A stretch of DNA of 23,830 bases from Gymnopilus junonius (taxonomy: Eukaryota > Basidiomycota > Agaricomycetes > Agaricales > Galerinaceae): assembly GCA_015501075.1 (NCBI GenBank), contig JADNYJ010000476.1, positions 1-23,830 of the forward strand, given 5' to 3'. This document shows, piece by piece, positions 1-9,732 of the stretch (its first letter is position 1; every line of letters starts with the position of its first letter). Made by a program: the position numbers and the translations under genes. The notes below the pieces were generated by a model. The model was not told the DNA's origin. It saw only the letters and a list, made by a program, of their open reading frames with translations, and ran no database searches.

Positions 1-292
1 AGAAAGACTTACACTCTGCCGATGTCTGGTGGAATTGGTGGAAGCGCTGCTGGAGACTCCATAACGGACGTGGTTGGATGTGCAGAATCCTAACAGGCCG
101 AACCCTGGTTCCGAAAGTTATATAACTCCAGGGCGCTGGTGTAAGCTACAAATCGGGCAACGGAAGATGGCAAGTGGCATCAAGAGTTAGACGGAGGCGA
201 CAGCAGGCGAGCATATGGTCTTTCGATCAGTAGTACGTCCGATCTGCCAGAGCCCCGTATTTTTAGAGATGGCTGAGATAAAAGAATGAAGG
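1..292. other. Left-edge intergenic sequence, no gene seen
   Basis: No reading frame here resembles a protein family I know, and no RNA gene is visible. It is the left flank of the transposable element that starts at 301. Confidence 0.5.
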
Positions 293-300
293 TACTTAGC
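293..300. repeat. Left target-site duplication of the 360-bp element
   Basis: TACTTAGC abuts the left inverted repeat. The same octamer directly follows the right inverted repeat at 661-668. Confidence 0.88.
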
Positions 301-660
301 AGGCCCCCGGACATAAGGCTCAAAGGTCGGATCCCAAAATATCAAAATTTCTGACTTTCTGTCCGCACCAATTTTCGAAAATTCCGTCCGTTTTTCCTCC
401 GGCCTAAGCCCCAAATTTCCAAATTTCTGTCCGGACCAAGAAAAAATAGCTAAAAATAGCCCAAAAAAGCGCTTAAAAATTCCGAAATTTTCCCTCAAAA
501 AATTTTTTTCGGCCAGGTCCCAAGTCCTGTCCGGACTTGACCACGGCATTCAGTCAAGTTTGCAGCAAAACACGTCCGTTTCGGCTCCGGCCTACGGCCG
601 GATTTTCAGAAAATCTGTCCGTTTTTGGATCCGACATTTTAGTTATATGTCCGGGGGCCT
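301..660. mobile_element. Non-autonomous TIR element (MITE), hAT-like, 360 bp
   Basis: The two ends are inverted copies starting AGGCCCCCGGACATA (15 of 15 bases match), with weaker symmetry to about 39 bp (301-339 and 622-660). The element is flanked by a perfect 8-bp direct repeat, TACTTAGC, at 293-300 and 661-668. An 8-bp target duplication is the hallmark of the hAT superfamily. The interior is rich in TCCG words, including the palindrome GTCCGGAC twice, which may be subterminal transposase-binding repeats. There is no transposase; the reading frame across it is a low-complexity accident. Family assignment rests only on duplication length and small size, so hAT is an inference. Exact ends are well supported. 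Confidence 0.88.
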
Positions 661-668
661 TACTTAGC
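661..668. repeat. Right target-site duplication of the 360-bp element
   Basis: TACTTAGC, identical to 293-300, follows directly on the last base of the right inverted repeat. Confidence 0.88.
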
Positions 669-1929
669 TGAAACGTGTCCTGGGATTTACTCCAAGTATG
701 GTTGCTTCTATGGGAGCTCTAACTGCTTCTCTATCCCCGGTAATCTCCACTGTCGGCTTGGTGGATAAGCTTGGATAAGTCACTTCGAAATGATTAAGCG
801 TTGTTCCGCACTCACCTCACAGAGAGTACATAATTCTATCTGCAACTTCAAACGCTTATACGTATGTTTCAGCGACTTCAGCGACTTTAAAAGTCTTCTG
901 GTATACCCAGACCGAGTTGGCCAAAATGCCCGACAGAAATACTTCAGGTTGTGTGACAAAGATGATAAATGTGATAGTCAAGCATTGAGTTATTTTAGAA
1001 CCAGCAAGCAACTGAGGACACTGGGTAGACACTGGCAGCTGGATGGTCATCATCATAGCAGTGCTAATGGGCAGAAATGATTGTTGCACAGCTGGACGCC
1101 AGGCATCAACGGTCAAGCTCGAAGTGTGGCGGCTGGGTTCGCATAGCTACAAAGTCGTTAACACCCTAATCAGGTTACTAACAATGATTTGCGTCCTTAC
1201 TTTATTTCTGAGCTAAATGATCAAAGCTTTCTGTCGACTCGGTGTAGGTTCCCATGATGTCAATGTCAGATCCCAGTAGCACGAGGTTACCTATATACTA
1301 GACTGATTCCACTTTACTTGTTAACGCGATATGGACATCAAGTCTTGATTTTGCTGAAGGTATTGGCTATGAACGTTATCTTACGGTTATGATGTCGAGC
1401 AACTATGGTTTCGCAAGATCTGTTTTTGCTTTCTAGTAGCGCTGAGTCGATGCCATTAATCATATTCTTTGGAAACCCATATGAGCACTCAGATGCATGA
1501 CAGCATTCAAGACGGTTGACTTGAGTTCCATGTTGAGAAAGATTCCACAGTAGACTGTCCGAGAGAAATACCAAGGATTACCATTGAACACCATTGTCCA
1601 CGTCAAGAGCCGCACGCAACCTGCTGCTTCTGAACCAGAATAACTATTGTCCAAGGCGAAGCAGGGCACATTATTATATGGAATTATAATTAGCAACGTA
1701 CCTAAGTTATTAAAGTACAGGAGATAGACTGAGATGTTTCTTTTAAATTTCGCACAAAGACTATCATCAACACACGATCCTTGGCATGCACACAGTAAGT
1801 GCACGAACGTGTTAAAATACTTGAATTCCGCTACGTCTGTATCAGAGAAGATCACAGAAGCAAGATTTGAGACCGTGATATATGATGATCAGGAGGAGGT
1901 TCGCAGGCGTACCCAATAATGCGGACAAA
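669..1929. other. 1.26-kb stretch without a convincing gene
   Basis: Several frames stay open for 60-130 codons on both strands. None has a recognisable motif, and I could not splice them into a convincing protein. The last few hundred bases probably include the 3' UTR of the minus-strand DUF6534 gene. Nothing else is seen. Confidence 0.45.
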
Positions 1930-3298
1930 TCACGAGTTACTCTGAATCGTCGGGACAAGTGTGCTCTCCTGTACTGCCGATCTTTCCATTTGGTATTCTT
2001 CATCTGATGCAAGGGGATTGCGCCTGTAGCTTAGAGACATTTCGTGGACAGTTGAAGTTTCATAAGATAGCTTCAAGCGACTATTGAAGACCACCATCAT
2101 GGCATTGGAATACATTTTACCAAGAACACCAGCAGTTGTTTGGTAGTAAGTTGGCTGGCCAGGAAGCAGAGCCAATATGAAATTGAGCAAAGCGATTGCC
2201 GCTGATGAAGGAGTCAGGATTAACAGTAAAGAAAGAGGAAGGTAAGGCTGACCCGTAAGCGAGCCAGTTTCAACGATAAGGCGAATGAGCCTTCTAATCA
2301 GCCTTTGTGTATGTTTCATGCCTGTTCCGCGACGCCAGAGCTTAAAAAGATTGGTAGTGTTTTTGGAACCAGCGGGAGAAGGACATACATAGTATGTCAT
2401 GCATCCCGCAATGATTATGTCACATAAAGCGCTCCCGCCGTTCCAGATCTAACAAATCAGTCGATGTCTTCAGAACAGAATTAATGTGAAACGTACTCCG
2501 GTTGTGATCAGAGAGGTACGCCGCAGGAACTTACTAGTGAAAACGGCCTTCTTTGACTCAACCCCTGTAGCAATAGCACCTCCTAGTTGAACAAAAGCCA
2601 GCTGTAAATCTCACTGGCATGAGAGCGGATGGGATTGGAAAGTATAAGCAAAGGCGCACCACGATGATGATGATCGACGCCGTCTTTGTCTGAGATAAAA
2701 TGCGGATACGATAAGCATAAAATATTTGAGCGACAAAAGCAACTACAATGATCATCCTAGCAATCAGCAACGGGTACTTTTCAGAAACATACACGAATCT
2801 CACCAATTCCACTCATGATAGGAACGGTAAACCAGATTAGGCCAATCCGATCAAGAGCACCGAGGTTTCCAAAGCCCGCTGCAAAACTTCGAAAGGCCGT
2901 TTGTGTTAGGAGAATCGTCTGAACTGTCTCGAAGATGAAGATGCCATATGCCAAGAGTTTATTCGATAATGGGTCTTGCGGAAAAGCAAGATAGTACATA
3001 TCTGGAGGATTTCGGACACCATTAGAAATAGAGGCGATCAAATCAAAAATTCAGCTGACTCACAAACTTGCATGGATAAAACACCTTCCAGCCCCCAGTT
3101 CAAAAGATACCCAATCAGCTGTGCACGTTACATATCAATCGGCAAAACTTATGGCGCAGTGGGATAGCGTGTCGCGTACCAAAGGTCCGGCGCTGAGGGA
3201 AGTAATGAATAGTCAGCGCCCCGAAGTTATAAACACGTAGGTAAAGAAACAGCTCACATCCTTCCAATGTCTGGAGGTATGGGTGGGAGGGCAGACAT
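1930..3298 (-). CDS. Seven-helix DUF6534-domain membrane protein (9 exons, 304 aa)
   Basis: Unknown function; a basidiomycete-expanded family of integral membrane proteins. Exons on the minus strand: 3298-3258, 3192-3180, 3118-3064, 3001-2804, 2742-2660, 2601-2497, 2448-2389, 2340-2253, 2201-1930. All eight introns (48-67 nt) begin GT and end AG, and the joined frame is open for 304 codons to TGA. Seen in the product: an N-terminus starting MSALPPIPPDIGRIAGPL, then about seven hydrophobic segments with the family words LNWGLEGVLSMQ, AFVAQIFYAYRI, LGGAIATG, IWNGGSALCDII and LGKMYSNAMMVVFNSR. The last two bracket the DUF6534 region at about residues 166-255. The tail after 255 is polar and cytosol-like. 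Exon 2 is only 13 nt. The start was chosen because the first exon gives the usual short proline-containing leader. Splice sites are by eye; small shifts are possible at the 61-nt intron 4 and the GTACGT donor of intron 6. Confidence 0.88.
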
Positions 3299-4010
3299 GG
3301 ATTGACCACCCAGAAAGCTCCGGGTGATATTGCGTATTTAGCCACACCTTGGCTGATGAATGATGACCGCTGGGGTTATGAACGTGGTACGTACATTCTT
3401 AGCTCGTGTTAAGTTTGAATAAAACTGAGCTAATTTGCCACAGATGGCAAGGCCCTTTGTCGTTTGTAGAATGCCGGCAAGGTCGCATATGAGCAATGGG
3501 CCACGAGATTGTGCACGACACAAGATGTAGGCTTTCATATTCTCCGAGCCCCCATTTGTCGATGTCTGTGTTCAAGCTAGTGACCTCAGACAACGAGAAA
3601 ATCTCTTGCACTAGGGATTATACAGTGTAGTACCATGGTAGGAGTCGCTCTGTCCACAGTGCATCTTGAAAAGTCAAGCATCGGATTATACGACCCTCCA
3701 TTTAATCTCAGAGTCCGAGGCTGCTGAAAGGATCCTCCGAGTATTACATCTGGGCAGCTGAAGAAAATTATATTGCTAGTAATCGGGAGGTTGCATTTTC
3801 CAAGCCTACGGTAACGGAACATTATTGTGGAACAATTCACCCCTAACCCGAGGCTGCCTGGACCCCGCTGGGAGCAGGGGATCGAGAGCTGGCGGCGAGG
3901 CCATATACAGCTAGGGACCTGGGTACAATGAGAGGAAACGGCTCAAAAGCGCTTGACTACCGTTGACGACTCACGAGCTCGAGGCGGGTCGGCTTGCTGG
4001 AATTTCCGAT
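3299..4010. other. Upstream region of the DUF6534 gene, no gene seen
   Basis: It probably holds the promoter of the minus-strand gene starting at 3298. Open frames on the minus strand (3338-3840) show no family resemblance and no plausible splice chain. No clear TATA box was picked out. Confidence 0.4.
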
Positions 4011-4137
4011 GGCTTACCTACGGTTCTCGTGGGTATTTATCTATCTGCCCAGCTAATTCTGGGCAGGTAATTCTTTAGTGAGCATCGACTCTAACGTCGA
4101 CGGCCTCCCTCAGGTGTCTTCATCCTAATATTTAGAT

Positions 4138-4163
4138 CTTTACCAGATGTATGTTAGTTCATA
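4138..4163. repeat. Direct repeat, copy 1, within the foldback
   Basis: These 26 bases (starting CTTTACCAGATGTATG) recur exactly at 4262-4287. At the second copy they run straight into their own reverse complement. Confidence 0.9.
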
Positions 4164-4221
4164 AGAGAATTGATTTCCCAAAATTATGTGTGAGGTTTGT
4201 CAACTACAGGAGATAATAAAG

Positions 4222-4258
4222 GCCAAAAAGTTATCTGCCAGCCAAAAGTTATCTGCCA
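4222..4258. repeat. Tandem 19/18-bp repeat in the foldback centre
   Basis: Two adjacent units, 4222-4240 and 4241-4258, read GCCAAAA(A)GTTATCTGCCA and differ only by one A. The word TTATCTGCCA also appears inverted in the right arm near 4395-4404. Confidence 0.9.
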
Positions 4259-4261
4259 TGG

Positions 4262-4299
4262 CTTTACCAGATGTATGTTAGTTCATACATCTGGTAAAG
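4262..4299. repeat. Perfect 16-bp hairpin, 6-nt loop
   Basis: CTTTACCAGATGTATG (4262-4277) and its exact reverse complement (4284-4299) are separated by TTAGTT. The 3' half is also the innermost part of the foldback right arm, so it can pair either with 4262-4277 or with the left arm at 4138-4153. Confidence 0.9.
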
Positions 4300-4420
4300 A
4301 TCTAAATATTAGAATGAAGACCTGAGCGAGGCCGTCGACGTTAGAGTCGATGCTCACTAAAGAATTACCTGCCCGGAATTAGCCGGGTAGATAGTGGCAG
4401 ATAAATACCCACGAGAACCG

Positions 4421-4429
4421 TAGGTAAGC
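4421..4429. repeat. Left target-site duplication of the 1256-bp element
   Basis: TAGGTAAGC, repeated at 5686-5694. It is part of the terminal sequence of the foldback right arm. Confidence 0.88.
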
Positions 4430-5685
4430 GGCTCGCTACTCATACCCGTGTCCCGAAAGTAAAATAAATAATAAATAATAAGGAAGAGAGGAGAAGGAAA
4501 GGGGAGAAAAAAGAAGGGATTTGACTTACAACTGTGTGATTTGAACCTGTTTCTGGCCGGCCTTTCCGTGTCCAAGGTGTTGTGCAAAGGCGCGGGGTAA
4601 AATGGCGGTTGGCTCAATTTGGCAGCTGTTCTCATCAACACAGCCACTGGAGTAGTGAGATCACAAAAAATATTCACTACTGGTTCACTACTTTGTAAAT
4701 TATTCACTACTCACTCCTTCCACACAAAAAAATTCAAGGGTGTTAATAAAAGCGAGGGTACCTCAATTATTGAATTTTACGCTCATCTGAGGTAAATTGA
4801 GCATCCTGTTGCCTTATCTTCAAGATCTCACTACTGAGTCACATGCCCAGGGAGATTAGATTGGGCTGGATTGGGAAGTGCAGCCTTCGGCCGTGCTAAG
4901 AAGCCCGATGTAAACCGATCTGGAGAGAAACCAGCACGTGGGCTCTCCCGCGCGTCGCAAGCGACGCGCATAGTGTGTAAATTAGGTTTCCAGAGCGTGT
5001 CTGGAGACCATCCCTTATTCTAAATTTCCGAAAAAATTTCCATGCACAAAGCGCATGTATAGTAGTTATTTCATGTCATAATAAGAACATGTTTGCCTTC
5101 CTTAGTTGTTTCAATGCACCAAAAACACGAATTTTTCCTGTGTTTTGTAAAATATGATCAATGAATGGCCAAGGTCACCCTTAAAAATCACTGTAACCTC
5201 TTCTATTCAATCCTTATTTATGCACTAAGGTATATTTTGCAAGCCATAGACAGTTAGCTAGACAAACAAGTTCAGTTTTTGAATACCTTAAGAGCAGAAA
5301 TCTGGATATCAAGAAGGAAACTGACCTAAAGCACTGAAATTCACCCATTTAAATAGAAGTCTTAGCATTGGAATACCCAAGACCTAGTGCACAGGATGAT
5401 ATCCAGGTTTCTGGACCATCCAATTCACTTTTTGGACAAGAAAAAAATTTATGCCCTGGCCTGACTGGAATTTGCACCGGAATCTGACAGTAATATACAG
5501 TAGTTACATGTTTAAGCAGTATCACATTATATTTCTTGAATTTATCTCGCAAAATGGCAAGATTCGAGCTTGGCTTCGTCCATGCATACACGCCGGAACG
5601 AGTTTCCAAAAATGTGCAGCATGTGACTTATTCAAACTCCGGTCAGTAGTGATCAGTAGTGAAGCACGGGTATGAGTTGCGAGCC
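4430..5685. mobile_element. Non-autonomous TIR element, 1256 bp, inserted into the foldback
   Basis: Inverted 21-bp ends (4430-4450 and 5665-5685; outer bases GGCTCGC, inner bases CCCGTG) match at 20 of 21 positions. The flanks are a perfect direct repeat, TAGGTAAGC, at 4421-4429 and 5686-5694. Nine bases suggest a Mutator-like element; if one base is coincidental, 8 would fit hAT. The octamer TCACTACT occurs seven times inside, in both orientations (4651, 4674, 4685, 4704, 4828, 5645, 5655), clustered toward the ends as expected of transposase-binding repeats. A 9-bp-stem hairpin, GCGCGTCGC/GCGACGCGC, lies at 4950-4969. No transposase-like frame is present. Confidence 0.88.
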
Positions 5686-5694
5686 TAGGTAAGC
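5686..5694. repeat. Right target-site duplication of the 1256-bp element
   Basis: TAGGTAAGC, identical to 4421-4429, directly after the right inverted repeat. Confidence 0.88.
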
Positions 5695-5695
5695 C

Positions 5696-6326
5696 CCAAC
5701 GCGCAAGGCTGTGCTTGACCTTATTTACTAAAGGCCTCCATATTATCTCACGGTCACCATCTAGACTCAAATGACAATGTTTTCTAGTGTTCGATGTTGT
5801 TTTCTCAACACTACACATCTATGCTGTTCTTTGCTTTGCTATTACATTTCCAGTGGATTAGATTCTGCTGCTAAATGGAAACTTCGAGGACATGTCTTGA
5901 ATTGCTTGGAAAATGCTGGAATTCATGCAAGTCCTAGTGCCTAAGCGGTTCATGATCAATCAGAGTGACTTCTGAGAGGCTTGAAGGCACTGAAATCGCA
6001 GTCTCAGTTTGTGTTGCAAACAGATTATTTCTCCGCGCATGTAATGCTCTAGTTGCGTACATGGTTACCCATATTCAGCCTTTGCCGCCTCATCGCCATT
6101 TTCACAGCTGTGGTACCTTTGTTTGATTAAAGCTGGTGACGGCTGTTATTCGCTCCTCTCTGATCCGGACATAAATACCGTCTACGGGATCAGATATCTC
6201 ACATCCAACTGATTCTCAGGCTCCAACTTAATCATTGAACGGACCCCTTTCCTTCATTCTACTTAAATTTAGAGTCCGATTTCGCATAAAGGTCGTTATC
6301 AGGCCGTTGTTGCAAAGCCGACCACC
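5696..6326. other. Upstream region of the first ICMT-like gene
   Basis: No gene seen. It presumably carries the promoter and 5' UTR of the gene starting at 6327. No TATA box is obvious in the 100 bases before the ATG. Confidence 0.4.
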
Positions 6327-7099
6327 ATGTCGTTACTCAAAGTGCCCGTCATCATTGCCTTGACCATCGGATTCAAAGCAATGCTAACCCCGCCTCAACC
6401 GCCTCCGATGAAGGATGAAGTTGTGGAGTCAACTAAAATTGACAAGCGTGGTGTTAGGCGGGTTAGATTCACGATAGCCCACGTATGCAACTTCTCGATA
6501 TGTTTTTCTTCCGTGTTGATGCTTGTTCCTCTTTTCCCCAGATTGCCCAGGCATTGGTAGCTGCTGCAGAGATCGCAGCAATATTCGCAGTAACTCATCC
6601 TACATCTCCCATATCACAAAAGATTCTGCCTTTCTGTGTTTTCCATGGCGGCAAACCTGACAACTTTCGCCTTACCCCATTGAGCACCTTAGGGGCAGTC
6701 TTTTGGGCTGCTGGTGCGGCGCTAAGAGTTCGTACCTACAAGGATTTGGGCCGTTTCTTTCGCTACGAAATTAGCATCCAGAAAGATCATCAGCTGATTA
6801 CCACTGGTCCATACGCCTACGTGCGCCATCCAGCCTACACCGGGATGTTACTCGCGAATATTGGCTGGTTTTTGTGGAATGGCGCGGAAGGATCGTGGAT
6901 CAGAGAGTCTGGTTTTTTGGATTCGACATCTCGGAAGATTTTGCTGGCCTTCTACGCAGTGTTCGCCATCCTTGCTACGTCCGGAGTCACCCTTTCAAGG
7001 ATGTCTAAGGAAGACAGAGCATTGAGGGAGAAATTCGGAAGGAAATGGGACGAGTGGGCAGCGCGAGTGCCTTACTGCGTGATTCCTGGTATTCACTAG
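6327..7099 (+). CDS. ICMT-like membrane methyltransferase, paralog 1 (237 aa)
   Basis: Predicted SAM-dependent methyltransferase of the isoprenylcysteine carboxyl methyltransferase (ICMT/PEMT) fold in an internal membrane; substrate unknown. Exon 1 6327-6482, intron 6483-6541 (59 nt, GTATGC...CCCCAG), exon 2 6542-7099 (558 nt). Seen: a hydrophobic N-terminal helix, then a proline run (TPPQPPP, about residues 21-27), two further hydrophobic segments, and the family signature GPYAYVRHPAYTG at about 141-153. The RHP is the conserved ICMT cofactor-site core. The C-terminus has E-D-x2-L-x3-FG-x2-W-x2-W followed by VPYCVIPGIH, as in ICMT tails. At 237 residues it is close to Ste14 length, but the N-terminus differs from classical Ste14, so a role in pheromone or Ras methylation is not implied. 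It is first of a three-gene tandem array. ATG context ACCACCATG supports the start. Confidence 0.9.
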
Positions 7100-8337
7100 T
7101 AGACTTCTGGTGTTGGTCGCGTTCACTTTACAGGCTGAGCGCGGCCCTGACTCCGGTTTCACGAGTACTGGTGCGCCGTTGGAGACATTGCAGAATTAGA
7201 AGATTTCCTTCCACGGTGGATCTCAATGATTTTCTCATCTCCCGGTCAAGGTTTTTGCCTGTTGGTTAAATGGGGACTCGTTGTACATGCATTACACGTG
7301 AAGCCTGAGCTCGTTTCAATTGAATAATTCGCCACTGTAGTCACCCCGAACCAAGAAGGCGTACTTACAACTTGTTCAGAGTTTACAGGACTCTTATCTC
7401 TTTATACATTATACATAGACCCGTTGTTCTTTTGGTCGTGTTTTAGCCATCAACATCCCAGCTGTCGCAGACTATTATCAGACCAAGTTTGTCCGCCATA
7501 CCCGTACTTGTGCGTTTCTTTCATTATCAGATCATTCTAGAAAGATTAAAAGATCACTCTAATAGTACTCCAGGGTCAGACGACAGATCATCTCAAATTC
7601 GCTCTGATTCTAATGATGTCCGTCAGGGTCTTCGAATGTCTGCGGTCGACTTAAAGGTCGCTTGAGCTGCCCAGCAAAGGAAATGTTTGAAGTAACGTAT
7701 CTCGTTGCCTAAATTTCTAAAGAGCTGTTGATTAGGTGCAATGCCGCTCCGGAAAAAATGTATGTGGTTCTGTCCCCTACGTCAGTGTCGGACTTGTTAG
7801 GAGCTGGAGAATAATTTGAGGATCATGGCCGTGAGGCACGGCACATCAAATCGGCGCAAACTATGACCAAAGACGTGCAGCAATGTCAATTATAGTAGTG
7901 GAGTGAGAGCAGGCCAGATAATCCCAGGCCAGATAATCCAGTATTTAGAAAGCGTAAAAGCAGAAGTTGAGGGCCTTTGATGCGTTGTTATAACATGCAA
8001 GAGACAGGGATTCGGGAGAGGGCTCAAGTCGACTTCGTTAGGGGTGTCAGCTCCAACTGAAATGATTCACACCAGTGTCGCAGGAAACGAAGAACTACAT
8101 TTCCGTGCATAGCCAAAGCGCGCCGACGAGCCTAAATTAACAATGGGAAATTTCCCTTGATCCATTTTAATATATCGTGAGGGAAGCGGCAGGGAATGGT
8201 ACGGTACGTACCTTTCAATTTTAGATTTTCCATGAGACCACTCAGTACGATCAAAGAAGATCGGCCCTGGAAATCTGGCAGGGAAGCCTTGTTACTTAAA
8301 GAGCAGACACAACATGACGCACCGATGAGAAGTCCCA
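7100..8337. other. 1.24-kb spacer between ICMT-like paralogs 1 and 2
   Basis: No gene or paralog remnant recognised. It includes a perfect 15-bp tandem duplication at 7910-7939 and presumably the terminator of paralog 1 and promoter of paralog 2. Confidence 0.4.
7910..7939. repeat. Two tandem copies of a 15-bp word
   Basis: CAGGCCAGATAATCC occurs at 7910-7924 and again directly at 7925-7939. It is a short slippage-type duplication upstream of paralog 2; no function can be inferred. Confidence 0.9.
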
Positions 8338-9111
8338 ATGTCTCTAACTAAGATTCCCCTTACGTTTGCCGTCTGCTGGGCCTTCACCAAGACCATCACG
8401 CCTCCCAACCCTCCCCCTTCCCAAGGCGACAAAGCTGTCAGGTCCAACTTCATGGAAATGAAGTGGTATACGTCTCGATCGCCTTATTATGCCCGGGTAA
8501 ATTGGACCTGCACGTATATTTAGTGAAATAACTCACAATTTTCAAATTTCAAGGGGATTCAATGGCTCGCAGGCCTCGCAGAAGCAGCTACGATTGTCGC
8601 CTATAATTACCCGTCCTCTGCCTTGTCAAAGACCGTACTTTCCACGCTCGTTCTAAAAACAGGGAACCCCAACGCACTTCGCTTGTCGACGGCGACCACC
8701 ATTGGAGGATGTATGATGGTTACTGGAGCATTGCTCAGATTAGCCACCTATCGCTACCTAGGGAAATTCTTCAAATTTGAGGCCAGCATCCAGAGAGACC
8801 ACAAGTTGGTCACTGGCGGACCGTATTCCATCGTTCGCCACCCGAGTTATACAGGACTACTCTTGACACATCCAGGCTGGTTCCTATGGCAGTTTGGAGA
8901 TGGTTCTTGGCTCAGAGAGTCGGGTGTATTGAATACAGCTATAGGAAGGGTATTTGTTGGGTTTTACGCTGTGCTCATGATTATTGGCACTTTGTATCTC
9001 ACTCTTGGGAGGATGCACAAAGAAGACGCAGCACTCAGGAAGCATTTTGGGAAGCAGTGGGACGACTGGGCCAGCAAAGTCCAGTACCGTGTTATACCCG
9101 GTATTTGGTAG
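8338..9111 (+). CDS. ICMT-like membrane methyltransferase, paralog 2 (238 aa)
   Basis: Same predicted activity and architecture as the paralog starting at 6327. Exon 1 8338-8496, intron 8497-8553 (57 nt, GTAAAT...TTCAAG), exon 2 8554-9111 (558 nt, TAG). Seen: N-terminal hydrophobic helix, ITPPNPPP at about residues 20-27, a WYT motif just before the intron, several hydrophobic segments, then GPYSIVRHPSYTG and the C-terminal E-D-x2-L-x3-FG-x2-W-x2-W block ending VIPGIW. It is closer to paralog 3 than to paralog 1: over the 45 residues from TYRYLGKFF through the RHPSY motif, 39 are identical to paralog 3. The intron falls at the same place in all three genes. Substrate unknown. Confidence 0.9.
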
Positions 9112-9732
9112 ATACGCGTTCGCGATAATTGCCTGTACAGATATTTCTGTATTACCGTCAAAATCAGAAATTTTTTGAAGACGGCGAGAAGACGCAACAA
9201 ACAAGGACTAACCTAAATCTATATGTGTATGGAGGATGACAAGCGGAGGACTGAGATTCGGATGGACAATTACAGCTCTGGAGATAGCATGTTGGACAAG
9301 TAACTTGTTCAACCGAAACTGGCATAAATAGGCATCGTGCGAGTGGCGTGGTTATGTAACACATGTTTTTAGAGCACAAAATCATTCCTCTCCTTTCCGT
9401 TCGGCCATATATACCTCGATTCCGATACTCAGGGGAAACCCTTTCAGCTTTACATGAAGAATAAGAAGGCACTTAATGACGGATAGCAGATAGGCCCGGA
9501 AAAGATGACACCTCTATGGTGTGACTTTGGGAAAGCATTTGGTCTTGTTCACCCTCAAGCCAGGCAACGAATGCGCTATGTATCCGCGGGAGAAGCGGAG
9601 GCTGAGACTAATTCTTCATCACCTGCCCTTCAGGGGTATCAGAATTAGGCTTGCAGCGACGACTATCAGTATAAGATGGGAAACAGCACATCCCTGATTT
9701 TGGAACTTTACACTGTTTTCTTCCTCGGGAAC
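9112..9732. other. Spacer between ICMT-like paralogs 2 and 3
   Basis: About 620 bases with no recognisable gene; open frames on the minus strand look accidental. It presumably holds the terminator of paralog 2 and promoter of paralog 3. Confidence 0.4.

Larger units (their letters stand above)
4011..5695. mobile_element. Foldback (long inverted-repeat) element, interrupted by a TIR element
   Basis: The left arm (about 4011-4153) and right arm (4284-4429, ending in the bases resumed at 5694-5695) are inverted copies of about 140 bp. They start GGCTTACCTACGG and differ by a few substitutions and an 8-base gap near TTTATC. The ~130-bp centre holds a tandem 18/19-bp repeat and a second copy of the innermost arm sequence. 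No protein is encoded. The right arm ends in the target duplication of the 1256-bp element at 4430-5685, so that insertion came later. I could not find a target duplication for the foldback itself, so its outer limits are approximate. Confidence 0.75.

Noticed and set aside
187..549. 120-codon minus-strand frame across the 360-bp element
   Set aside because: Its composition follows the TCCG/AAAATTT repeats, and it spans the element boundary. No transposase or other motif.
1460..1855. 131-codon minus-strand frame, partly hydrophobic
   Set aside because: No family resemblance found, and attempts to splice it as another seven-helix protein failed.
4525..4600. tRNA- or SINE-like B box (GGTTCAAATC on the minus strand)
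   Set aside because: The flanking bases do not form a T-arm stem, and no matching A box or acceptor stem is present. It lies inside the 1256-bp TIR element.
4650..4720. TCACTACT-rich stretch as a CRISPR-like or telomeric array
   Set aside because: Spacing is irregular, orientation mixed, and the host is eukaryotic; subterminal transposon repeats explain it better.
9676..9732. Upstream in-frame ATG for ICMT-like paralog 3
   Set aside because: It would add 19 residues absent from the other two paralogs, whose N-termini align with the ATG at 9733.
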